A stretch of 37,993 nucleotides of DNA from Mesostigma viride (Eukaryota > Streptophyta > Mesostigmatophyceae > Mesostigmatales > Mesostigmataceae): NCBI GenBank assembly GCA_009746045.1, contig RPFO01000277.1:1-37993 (forward strand). The letters are read 5' to 3'. Below the pieces are notes generated by a model. That model had not been told where the DNA came from and did not search any database. It worked only from the letters and a program-made list of their open reading frames with translations. The position numbers and the translations under genes were made by a program. Positions 8,394-17,301 of the stretch are shown piece by piece. Within the stretch, counting starts at the first letter, position 1. Each line of letters starts with the position of its first letter.

Positions 8394-9292
8394 ATGGACG
8401 CCTCCGACAATCCCCCGCAGCTGTGCTGGTGCAACAAGTGCAAGGCGCACAAGCCCGTCGCCCTGTTCACCTCCGTGAAAGACGGCAACACGCACACGAA
8501 ACGGTGCGACCCGTGCCGCGCCCGCGAACGCGTGTGGGCGCAGAAACACCGCCGCGAACAGGCGGAACGTCTCCGTCATCTGACGACGTCTTCTCGCGTG
8601 GGTGCCAACACATGGCGGCTTCCCAACTCGTGCGTGTCGTGCCCGCCGTTGCTGGACTCTACGCCGGTTAATGTGTTCCGCCGCGCACCGTGCCACACTC
8701 GCGAGGCTGTCGCCGTGGGCCCGTACGACCGCTTGGCCTGCCCGTCTTCCCCGCCGCCCTCGGTGGACAGCCCGAAATGGGTGTCGTTTTCGTCGTTTGC
8801 AAATTCGCCGGGGGGCGCGAGCGAGATCCAGTGCGTTGTGGATCGGCGGTGCGATCGCGACGACGGTGGTGCTTCGTGCGCCGGTACCGGATACCCCGCC
8901 CCTTGTCGCGTTGCTCGCCGGTGGCGGACGGTTCGTTGTCGTCGTCGCCCCTGTTCACGTTCGTGGACGAAGACGCGATCCTGGATTTCGACTTGACCGA
9001 CGAGGAGATCTCGCGCATCATGCGGTCGCCCGACCCCGCCGAGACGCCCGTCGCGTCGACCACCGGTGCGGTGGATGAGACCCTCTCGTGTTCTATTGAT
9101 GTGGGCGCGTTTTGGGCCGAGTGTGAGGAGAACTGGGAAAAGTATGGGAGCTGTTTCGCTCCCGGTGAGTTGGACAGGATTGAGGCGGAGACGCCTGGCC
9201 TGATGGCCGAGTTGAACCGGGAATTGGCGCAGTACTCAGACCCGTTCTTGACAGGCCCCCCTCCGCCCGCGGGTGGTGGTGCGGTGTGTTGA
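8394..9292 (+). CDS. Protein with an N-terminal CxxC...CxxC zinc motif and acidic C-terminus, frame change inside
   Basis: From the ATG at 8394 the protein begins with a zinc-ribbon-like motif, CNKC then CDPC about 27 residues apart (residues 13-43), followed by a basic helix (RERVWAQKHRREQAERLR). Such small motifs are seen in putative transcription regulators. The first frame becomes Arg/Cys noise after about 8880. The frame that ends at 9292 becomes convincing from about 8930: VDEDAILDFDLTDEEISRI, then an acidic helix and a Pro/Gly tail. The shift is -1. I see no convincing GT-AG intron covering it, so a lost base or a real frameshift is the simplest reading. An AATAAA lies 28 bp after the stop. 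Function unknown; a basic zinc domain plus an acidic region would fit a transcriptional activator (inference). Confidence 0.5.
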
Positions 9293-9319
9293 CTCGCATA
9301 TACGGATCCGTATATTGTT

Positions 9320-9325
9320 AATAAA
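9320..9325 (+). terminator. AATAAA polyadenylation signal
   Basis: AATAAA 28 bp after the stop at 9292, followed by GT-rich sequence (GTTTGTTGGGTTGG). This is the usual layout of a eukaryotic polyA site. Confidence 0.55.
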
Positions 9326-9422
9326 GTTTGTTGGGTTGGTCCGTCTCTGCGTGCGCGCGTGTGTGTTGGATCGCGGCCCCGCGGCTTGTGTCCCCCTCCC
9401 CGTCCCGTCCCCGGCCCCGCGC

Positions 9423-10328
9423 CGGAGCGGTTCGGGCTGTCCCCCACGGCACTGGCCGTCTCCCACGGCAAACGAAAAGTTTGAAAAGTTCGGGCGAACA
9501 GGATAGCCCGAACTTTTCAGGATAGCCCGAACTTTTCAGAGCCTCCCACGCGAAAACGAAAAGTTTCAAAAAGTTTTGGCTCTGATTCCCACGGCAAATG
9601 AAAAGTTTGAAAAGTTCGGGCTATGGTTCGGGCGAACGCAGAATCGCCCGAACCGCCAACTTAGTTCCCACTGGCGGGGGTGTGCACGGGTAGGGGTGTG
9701 TATATCCTTTGTGTTGGTTTGCTAACACATAAAATATTGGTATGGTTGCTAACACATATTATTATGGGTATGGTTGCTAACACATAAAATATAGGTATGG
9801 TTGCTAACACATATTATTATGGGTATGGTTGCTAACACATAAAATATAGGTAGGGTTGCTAACACATATTATTATGGGTATGGTTGCTAACACATAAAAT
9901 ATAGGTAGGGTTGCTAACACATATTATTATGGGTATGGCTGTATACAGGGTAGTGTGTAGTTGTAAATAATATGTGTTAGGAAGTGTGTTCAAATAATAT
10001 GTGTTAGGAAGCATGTGCAATATTTTATGTGTTAGGAAAGGAAGGTAGAGTATATACGAAAGTGCGGTGCACCCCGTCCGGTGGGGACTAAGTTGGCGGT
10101 TCGTGCTATTTTTCGTTCGCCCGAACCTTCGCCCGAACTTTTCAAACTTTTCATTTGCCGTGGGACTCAGGGCCAAAACTTTTCAAAAGTTTTGGTTTTC
10201 CCGTGGGAGGTTTTGAAAAGTTCGGGCTATCGCGAAAAGTTCGGGCGAACAGGATAGCCCGAACTTTTCAAACTTTTCATTTTCCGTGGGATTCGTCGAG
10301 TGTCGTGGGGGATAGCCCGAACCGTTCG
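9423..10328. mobile_element. Foldback (MITE-like) element with AAAAGTTCGGGC terminal inverted repeats, copy 1
   Basis: About 0.9 kb without coding capacity. The two ends are imperfect inverted repeats of about 240 bp built from the motif AAAAGTTCGGGC and its complement, with accompanying CCCACGGCAAATGAAAAGTTT blocks; the inner ends both carry ...CCGCCAACTTAGT. The AT-rich core (9712-10040) is a tandem array around TAACACATAAAATAT. A second member with the same motif at its ends and the same core word lies at 22466-23069, so this is a family. Target-site duplications could not be fixed. Confidence 0.7.
9712..10040. repeat. AT-rich tandem array (about 55-bp unit) inside the foldback element
   Basis: Alternating 27- and 28-bp half units, GGTTGCTAACACATA followed by AAATATAGGTA or TTATTATGGGTA. 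They run for about four double units and then appear in inverted orientation (ATGTGTTAGGAAG) near 9960-10040. Each half unit contains TAACACATA. Confidence 0.75.
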
Positions 10329-10444
10329 CCCGAACCGTTCGCCCGAACCGTTCGCCCGCCCCGCCCGGCGGTGTGCGGCCGCTTTCCGGCGTCCGCGCGC
10401 CGACTCGGCACTTACTCGACCCGGATTCGGCCCGCGGGCGTGGA

Positions 10445-11460
10445 GGGTCCGCGGGCGCCTGTCACGTGCCGTAACCGTCGGCTGCTGGCCCGCGGCTGTC
10501 GGAACCGGCGCCTGTCGGCCCGCGCAGTCCCGTGCCCCGGTGACTGCTGGCGCCTGTCACAGACGGCACTTACTGCTGGCGGCGGTCACCTGCCGGATCT
10601 TGCAGCTACTAGCCCGCGCCTGTCAGTTGCGGCACCCCTCATCCCGCGCCTGTCGTCCCGCGCAGTCCCACGCAGAGCTGACTACTGGCGTCTGTCACCT
10701 ATGCGAGTTGATGCTGGCGCCCGTCACCCATGCGAGTTGATGCTGGCGTCTGTCACCCACGCGAGTCGCTGTTGGCGCCCGTCACCCATGCGAGTTGCTG
10801 CTGGCGTCTGTCACCCATGCGAGTTGCCGCTGGCGCCCGTCACCTATGCGAGTTGCTGCTGGCGCCCTTCACCCATGCGAGTTGCTGCTGGCGTCTGTCA
10901 CCCACGCGAGTTGATGCTGGCGCCCGTCACCCATGCGAGTTGCCGCTGGCGCCCGTCACCTATGCGAGTTGCTGCTGGCGCCCTTCACCCATGCGAGTTG
11001 CTGCTGGCGTCTGTCACCCACGCGAGTTGATGCTGGCGCCCGTCACCCATGTGAGTTGCTGCTGGCGTCTGTCACCCATGCGAGTTGCCGCTGGCGCCCG
11101 TCACCCACGCGAGTTGATGCTGGCGCCCGTCACCCATGTGAGTTGCTGCTGGCGTCTGTCACCCATGCGAGTTGCCGCTGGCGCCCGTCACCCACGCGAG
11201 TTGATGCTGGCGCCCGTCACCCATGTGAGTTGCTGCTGGCGTCTGTCACCCATGCGAGTTGCCGCTGGCGCCCGTCACCTATGCGAGTTGCTGCTGGCGC
11301 CCGTCACCCATGTGAGTTGCTGCTGGCGTCTGTCACCCATGCGAGTTGCCGCTGGCGCCCGTCACCCATGCGAGTTGCTGCTGGCGCCCGTCACCCATGC
11401 GAGTTGCTGCTGGCGCCCGTCACCCACGCGAGCTGCTGCTGGCGTCTGACACCTGCCAGA
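10445..11460. repeat. 29-bp GC-rich minisatellite with an 87-bp higher-order unit
   Basis: Unit TGCGAGTTGCTGCTGGCGCC plus CGTCACCCA, period 29. It is regular from about 10690 to 11450 (about 26 units) and degenerate from 10445. Between 11040 and 11370 three successive units form an 87-bp super-repeat: the variant GTGAG recurs at 11051, 11138, 11225 and 11312. Because 29 is not a multiple of 3, all three forward frames stay open, which explains the long ORFs here; they are not treated as genes. Four degenerate units reappear at about 12800-12925, on the other side of the MYND gene. Confidence 0.85.
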
Positions 11461-11574
11461 ACCAGCGCCTGTCGGCCCGCCGCCTGTCCGATCCGGCCCT
11501 GCCAAGGCCCGCGCGAAGCGCGCGACACCCACGACAGTCCAATGGGAGTCCGACGCGTGTCACGCGGGCACGAC

Positions 11575-11860
11575 ACGGCTGCATATTCCCACGAATATTC
11601 CAAGCGGACCAATGGGACGCTGCCACGTGGCGGCGGCGCGGCGCTCACACGGAATATCCGTGAGAATATTCCCGACGCGGCGCCCTTCTAGAAGGCGCGG
11701 CGCTCCACGGATATTCCGTGGGAATATTCCGTCCCACCAATCCGGACCTGCCGCGTGGCACGGGACTATTGGGCGGGGCGGGTGGGGTGCGGGCACATAA
11801 GCGGAGGCGGGCGAGTTTGGCAGCCAAACCACGCCAATCCGCACGAGCACGCACAGACTG
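11575..11860. promoter_or_regulatory. Palindrome-rich promoter of the second MYND gene
   Basis: It contains GAATATTC-type palindromes at about 11592, 11662, 11711 and 11722. TTCTAGAA lies inside a longer palindrome (CGCCCTTCTAGAAGGCG, about 11681-11698). Two copies of the composite CCACGTGG-N9-ATTGG lie in reverse orientation at 11609-11630 and, with CCACGCGG, at 11737-11758. GAAnnTTC and TTCnnGAA arrangements resemble heat-shock element halves. A weak TATA-like CATAAG lies at about 11797, 70 bp before the ATG. Confidence 0.5.
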
Positions 11861-11869
11861 TCAGCCGCT

Positions 11870-12664
11870 ATGGATTCCACCCCTCTGATTGCCAATGAGC
11901 TCCCTCAGGATCACTCCGACCTGTTTGCGGAGTTGTGCGGGGGCTGGTACCGCTTGGTGGTGCGCAAGGCCATGGAAAACTCCAGCAATTTGTACAGCTG
12001 CGTGAATGAGTGGGAAAAGAAGTTGAAAACCCCCTTTTGCGTGCTGGTTCGTTTCGACTCCTTTACGGCTCTGGATCGCCAGTTGGAGTTTGAATTCATT
12101 GACGTACGCACTGCGATCAGCAGGAAGTACTGCGTTCGCAGTCAGATCCTGTCCCACATTCGCCCTGAGAGCGAGTTCATGCTTCTGTGCGTCCTCCTTC
12201 GCGAGAAGAAGGAGGACGACGGGTTCATCGACCTGGTTACCAGGATTGGCCTGTCCTTCCGCGTGCCCAAGGACGCGGACAAGATCGTTGCGAGGACGGC
12301 GTTTCCCTATACCCGCCCCTGCGAGAAGGTGGTGATCACAGTGCGCACGCCCATTTTGGACAGCCCCATTGGTCCTTTCCCCGAGTCGGTTCGCGGTTTC
12401 TGCGCTGCGCCGGGGTGTGAGAAGAAGGGCAAGAGAGAGGTGAAGCGCAGGTGCGCCAGCTGCCAGGATGCGCGGTACTGCTCCCGCGAGTGCCAGGTTG
12501 CGCACTGGAAGATCCACAAGGCGGACTGCACTCTGCTCACCCACGTGTGGACTTGCACCTCTGGTGTGAAGTTCCCCCTGCGCGGGGACACTCTGCGTGT
12601 GAAAGACGATTGCACTGGGTTTGAGGGCCGCCAGACGCCCTGCCTGCGCATGTACAACCGCTAA
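11870..12664 (+). CDS. MYND-type zinc finger protein (264 aa)
   Basis: A canonical MYND finger lies at about residues 177-220: CAAPGC, CASC, RYCSREC, AHWKIHKADC. All eight ligands follow the standard C-C-C-C-C-C-H-C order with the HWxxH signature. The N-terminal 175 residues are a compact mixed alpha/beta-looking region (FAELCGGWYRLVVRKAME; TPFCVLVRFDSF; LIDxxT-like ILDSPIGPFPES) that I cannot assign. The C-terminus ends in a short Cys-containing tail. The finger probably mediates protein binding. The start is the first ATG after the promoter palindromes, and codon use is clean throughout. The gene is flanked on both sides by members of the 29-bp minisatellite. Confidence 0.8.
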   Translation: MDSTPLIANELPQDHSDLFAELCGGWYRLVVRKAMENSSNLYSCVNEWEKKLKTPFCVLVRFDSFTALDRQLEFEFIDVRTAISRKYCVRSQILSHIRPESEFMLLCVLLREKKEDDGFIDLVTRIGLSFRVPKDADKIVARTAFPYTRPCEKVVITVRTPILDSPIGPFPESVRGFCAAPGCEKKGKREVKRRCASCQDARYCSRECQVAHWKIHKADCTLLTHVWTCTSGVKFPLRGDTLRVKDDCTGFEGRQTPCLRMYNR

Positions 12665-13046
12665 ACAGCCAGGCCTGCGTGCCTGCAAAGGGGTCTAGTA
12701 ATGGCCTATTCCTTATGATTCTTATTGTAATGAAATGACATTTTCCTTATGTGCATGGGACTTGAACTATTCCAATGAGTCATATAGCAACAATACCCAT
12801 AGAGTAACACTGTCGCCTGTCACTCATGACACTACCTGCTGTCGCATGTCACCCATGCCGCTTGATGCTGCTGCCCGTCACCGACGAGATTGTATGCTAG
12901 CGCCTGTCACCGACTCCATATGCGCCACGTGGCAGACTGGCATGGCATGGCAAGTAGGTCCGTACGGCAAATGGGGTCACCTTAGGGTTTTGTAGTATGG
13001 GGTCACCCACCCTCCTCCCACGACACAACCCATGCGCGACCCCATA
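12665..13046. other. Gene-free stretch: degenerate minisatellite units and a foldback
   Basis: It holds four degenerate 29-bp units (about 12800-12925), a CCACGTGG at about 12914, and the left half of a foldback. Its inverted halves, GGGGTCACCTTAGGG... at about 12973-13005 and the complement at about 13037-13069, enclose about 30 bp. The right half overlaps the outer end of the giant inverted repeat. No ORF with coding character. Confidence 0.5.
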
Positions 13047-13224
13047 CTACTAAACCCTAGGGCGACCCCACCGTCCACCCGGCCGTCCACCTGGCCGTAC
13101 TGTGACAGGCGCCAGTATCGTGGGAACCTCTAGTATCATGGGATATCCGTTCAAGTCCTATTCGCGGGCCGCGGGTTCCTATCTAATGATGCATTGGTGT
13201 TGGATTTGCATGCAATGAGTCTTA

Positions 13225-13230
13225 TTTATT
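13225..13230 (-). terminator. AATAAA polyadenylation signal of the left RING/TRAF copy
   Basis: The complement of TTTATT, in the same context as its right-arm partner at 27854-27859. Confidence 0.5.
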
Positions 13231-13335
13231 ACAATGTACAATAGGCAAAGTCCTAATCAACCATGTCCTCAACGAGGTGCCTCCAAGGGCACACTCACTA
13301 CAGGGAGGAATAGCCCCTTCCCCTTTCTAGACCCC

Positions 13336-14875
13336 CTACTCATCCTCAACCACAATCACCTCCCGGTGCTGAACATCAGCAACCAACTGTGCGTCCCTCT
13401 CAACAATGCGCCTCGCCCCGTCGCGGAAGCGATCCACCAACCGCCTCATGGCCAGCGCGTCCCACCCGACGCCACCGCCGAGTGCCTCAAAGAAGGCCAC
13501 AGCCAGTGCATTGCCCGCAGACCCGGAGCACTCCAACTGGGGGTGATCCCTGATGTACTGCAGGGCGGACAGGAAACCGTTGACTCCCGCGGGGTAATTC
13601 TCATTCCCCCCCAGCGCGAACAGCGAAAGAAGCGCGAGCAGCAGGAGCAGCAGCAGGAGCAGCAGCACGAGCAGCAGGAGGAGCAGCAGCGGCGGCGGCG
13701 GCGGCGATGGCGGCCGGCAGACCACGGAAACCACACTCTGACACGTTGTCCACCACGCGCAGGTGGCGATCCAAGTCCTCGCGGCTGGTGGCCTGGTAGG
13801 TGCAGCCCAGGATGGTCACGGTGCCGTTATCACCAGGGAGAGAAAGCTTGTTGGGGCAGGGCCTGACAAGCTTAGCGCAGGTGTTGTCGTGAATCGCCTC
13901 CTCGCCGAGCACGACCTCGCCGCCGCACCCGCGAGCGCACAGACGCACATTCACAAGGGTGAATGTGAGTCTGTCGACACCCACATTGCGCTTGTACTGG
14001 CTGCCAGTGCGCATCAGGAGCTCCTTGCATTCTGGGCAGCGCTTGCCAATCACACGGGCGTTGGGCCTGGTAGAATTATACTCCAGAGCGTGGGCCTCGA
14101 GCATATCAGCGCACTTGTTGCAGTGCTGAGGGACGCAGGTGTGGACGCCCTCCACGAGGTAGATGATGGGGTACTTCCCCTCCGTGCCGAAGGGCTCGGT
14201 GCAGATGTCGCAGCACGCCAGCCTCTTCTCGAACCACGTGATCTTGTGGTTCGCCTCCTCGAGAGCCAAGCGCATCTTCTTGAGCTCTTCGCGAGTGGGA
14301 TCAGGGGAGAAAGAACGACGCCTGCTGCGGTTCCTCTCGCGCTCCAACTCCTCCTGCGTCTCCCTCAGCTGGCGCTGCAATGCGGCTAAGTCCCCACCGC
14401 TGGGCCCAGCGCCTCCAGAACGAGAACGGGAGCTGGGACCACCACGCAGCAGGCCTGCATGCAAAGGAAAACACACAGACAACTGCAAAATCTGTCAGAT
14501 AGTGGCCATCACCTGCAACATCCAACAGATAGTGGCCATCACCTGCAAAATCCAACAGGCAATCGAAAAGGGATGCATAAAACAGCAGACCACGTACTGG
14601 GAGCAGCCGCAGGGCGAGACTGAGCCACCAGGTCGTCGATCGCAGCGTGCGAATTGACTTCCGTGCCTGCGTCGTCCAGGTGGTCGTAGTCGTTGTGGTC
14701 AAAAAGGTCGTCAGAGGGGTTCCAGCCTGCAAAGAATGAATAGAAAATGACCATGGCGTTCCTGTCAGCTGCTGAAAATGCCCAAAAAACAAACCAAGGA
14801 AACACAAAAACAGACATGCATGGGAAAATACGTACGCTCAGGTTCCTGGGCCTCATGTTCTTGGGTCGTCGCCAT
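13336..14875 (-). pseudogene. RING/TRAF-type zinc finger gene, left-arm copy with C-terminal frameshift
   Basis: Mirror of the gene at 26207-27748. Inferred exons: 14875-14836, 14726-14598, 14454 onward; introns of 109 and 143 bp have GT-AG ends and the same lengths as in the right arm. RING and TRAF-type cysteines are intact. After the poly-Ala region a 2-bp deletion next to a run of seven C (near 13605-13613) shifts the frame, so translation stops at 13601 instead of 13336 and the last 90-odd residues are lost. It may still make a RING/TRAF protein lacking its C-terminal domain, so 'pseudogene' is provisional. Confidence 0.65.
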
Positions 14876-15580
14876 AGCTGGCTAGCTGCTGATAGTGGTA
14901 TCCTGCTGCTGTTCTGAGTGGTTCGTGAGGGTTTGGCTGCATTTTTGGTCGTGTTTGGGCATTTGGCCTCGTGGGGAGGAGGGCGAACGGCATATTCCCG
15001 GCATATTCCGGGAATATTCCCACGAATATGCCGTGGGACGGTCGCTAGAAGGAAACGGTCGCGCCGCGTCGGCAGTTACGCGACAGTGCTACGGACTGTC
15101 GTGGCAGTCTGACGGTTCTGACAGGTGTCAGACGGGACAGTGTGCCGACTGTCGTGGCAGATCTTCGTAACCGACGCGCGGCGGAACCGGCGCGGCGCGG
15201 ACTGACGTGGCACGCTGTCAGATCTGACGTGGCATGGTACTGACATGGCAGGCCGTCCGAACCGGCAGCTGACGGATACAGTCTTGTACGGACTGTCATG
15301 TCAGACCGTCCAGGTTGCCACGTGGCAGTATGGCACGACACTTGGACGGATTCTAGTGGGAAATCCTACAATACACAAGCAGTTGCGTATTTGTAGTAAT
15401 CTGTACTACTGTAGTGTCGTCTAGTGCATTTCTACTCTTATTATACTACCTGTACTACGATTCCTAGTGCAATTGTACTATGAGACGCCATGAGATAGAG
15501 ACAAAGTCATGGATTTCCATTAAATCATAATAAGGCTTAATGCCCATAGGGGACTTTGTCTATTCCAAAGGGGCACTTAG
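14876..15580. other. Spacer between left RING and F-box copies: promoter palindromes and short repeats
   Basis: No gene. GAATATTC and GAATATGCC motifs cluster at 14995-15032 just upstream of the RING start. 15060-15320 is built of short repeats around GACTGTCGTGGCAG / CTGACGTGGCA and contains one CCACGTGG (15309). 15360-15490 is AT-rich with repeated GTACTAC / CTAGTGCA words. It is mirrored at 25508-26206 with several indels. Confidence 0.5.
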
Positions 15581-16215
15581 TTAGTGAACCCCCTCCAGGG
15601 CCAGGCGGCGACAGAACTTGTCGTACATCTTGTCGCAGGTGGCATTCATGACCCTCAGTTCCCTCTCGCAGGCAGCGGGGGAAAAGTTGACAGGCAGATA
15701 GGCGTGGTACTCGGCCTTCACGAGGTCCACGAGCACACGGCAATGCTCCTCTGCGGTCTTATCCTTATCCACCTGAGGAATGGATTCAACATACTCCTTC
15801 ATCACATCCCACAGGCGGGGAATCGCGCAAACGCGGTCAGACAGCTTAACCTCTAGGTCGATGGCCAGAGTTGCCACCTCCATACGCCTATCGCCATACT
15901 TGCAGGCGTCCATCCTCTTCTCAAAAGTGGAAAGGGACTGCACACCGCCTTGGCGATGGCGATGGCAAAGTTGCGCAGGGCCCATCCTGTATAGTGGCAA
16001 AACGGCCCTGGCTGCCTGCGCTTAGAGAGGAAGCGCCCCTCAAGCTCAGTGGCAATAGCATCCAACAGCTGCATCCTTCGCTGCTCTGTCTTAGCTTTGA
16101 CAGCGTCCCACGGCACTTGCAGCTCCTTGCTGACACCACACCCGTGGGGCCATGCCAACTCCACGATTTCGTGCACAATCTCAGCTGGCAGGCTGTTAAA
16201 AGTGGCAGCGGCCAT
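15581..16215 (-). pseudogene. F-box protein 1, left-arm copy, frame broken
   Basis: It mirrors 24873-25507 at the same length (635 bp). The N-terminus carries an F-box-like motif (FNSLPAEIVHEIVELAW). The reading frame shifts by -1 around the AAGGCGGTGTGCAG stretch (about 15945), as in the right arm. The two differ by few bases, including one His/Asp codon change near the C-terminus (GAG TAC CAC vs GAG TAC GAC). Confidence 0.6.
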
Positions 16216-16686
16216 GTCTTCTTTGTGGTAGTGGTGCTAGTGCTGTTGGGATGCTGGAGCAGGCGAGAAGTGCCCACTTTGACGTGGTGTCGGACCTTTG
16301 TACCTCGCCCCACGGCATCTTCGCGGAATATTCCGTGGCACGACGATCTCCCACGGGACGCCGCCACGTGGCAGAGATCGGACGGTCCACGGCAATTCAG
16401 ATCTCCCATGATAGTACGGCGTATCTCGGATACGGCGCGGCGCCGGTACGGCCGGACCAGTATCATGGATACTGGTCCGAGTACCGTGGCACGGCATTCC
16501 GCCACGTCACTACCGCGCCGCGCCGCGCCGCGCCATGGAACCTTCTAGAGGATCGATCCCAGCCGTCCGATGAAGATCTCGTGGGAGGGCCAGTTTCCAC
16601 AGGTACAAAGGTCGTGCAGGCCTACCAAATGCACCATCACACCACAGAACAGCCATAGCCAGCGCAGAAAACAACAGCAGACCGCC
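16216..16686. promoter_or_regulatory. Divergent promoter between left F-box 1 and Cys-cluster genes
   Basis: It contains GAATATTCC (about 16326), CCACGTGG (16364-16371), a 25-bp perfect hairpin GGACCAGTATC-ATG-GATACTGGTCC (16454-16478) nested in flanking CGGTAC/GTACCG, a (GCGCC)n run (16514-16535) and TTCTAGAGG. It is mirrored in the right arm at 24404-24872. Confidence 0.5.
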
Positions 16687-17301
16687 ATGTCTCAGCTTGA
16701 TGCAGCAGCTGGGCCGGTGTTCAGGCGTCAGACTAGGGCACAGACTAGGGCCTTGCTATGGGCTTGGTTCTCCCAGATGCTATGGATTGCCATATCCTCG
16801 CTGCACAAAAACTAGGACTGGTTGTTCCGCCATAGCTCCTGCGCTTGTGCCAGTGCCTGCGCCTGTGCCAGCGCCAGTGCCTGTGATTGTGCCAGTGCCA
16901 GTGCCTGCTGCGCCAGTGCCTGAGCCTGTGTACGTGCCTGCTCCTCTCCCTGGGCTATTCGCCCCTCGGTTTAAGGACTCTGACATTTGGCCTCCAGCAG
17001 GCCATGTGTGGCCAAATGGTAGTGGCGATTCCAAGTTTCCTCTGGTGCATTGCGTCACCTGCAAAAAGGTGCCGGAGAGGGCAGTGTGCAAGAAGGAGAA
17101 CGGGGAGATGCAGTGCCGGGGGTGCGCTCTGGATGAACTGAGCGACAAGGTGGATGCACTAGGTCCCTCTCCTCCCACGGAGCAGGTGCAGGAGACTGTC
17201 AAGAATTTTGACACGGGCTTGCAGATTTACAAGTACGAATATGAGCCCAAGCGCTCCCACCCCTCCCACCGGCTACCCTCTGTCCAAGTGCATGTGCGCT
17301 G
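16687..17301 (+). pseudogene. Cys-cluster protein, left-arm copy, truncated by copia DNA
   Basis: The ATG at 16687 begins the same protein as the right-arm gene (24403-23216). An extra T at about 16757 shifts the frame early, and at 17301 the sequence leaves the arm homology and enters copia-derived DNA, which supplies an immediate TGA. Only the first Cys cluster and the Pro/Val linker remain. Non-functional as the same product. Confidence 0.75.

Noticed and set aside
10690-11450. CRISPR-like array (29-bp repeats)
   Set aside because: Units are head-to-tail without unique spacers; it is a minisatellite.
10155-11691. Long open frames (291, 239 and 252 codons) rich in Cys, Trp, Ala and Arg
   Set aside because: They are three frames of the same 29-bp repeat, open because the unit lacks stops in every frame; no sign of selection on one frame.
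13601-13736. Leu/Ser/Cys runs in alternative frames near 13620-13700 and 27380-27460
   Set aside because: Shadow frames of the poly-Ala codon run of the RING/TRAF gene.
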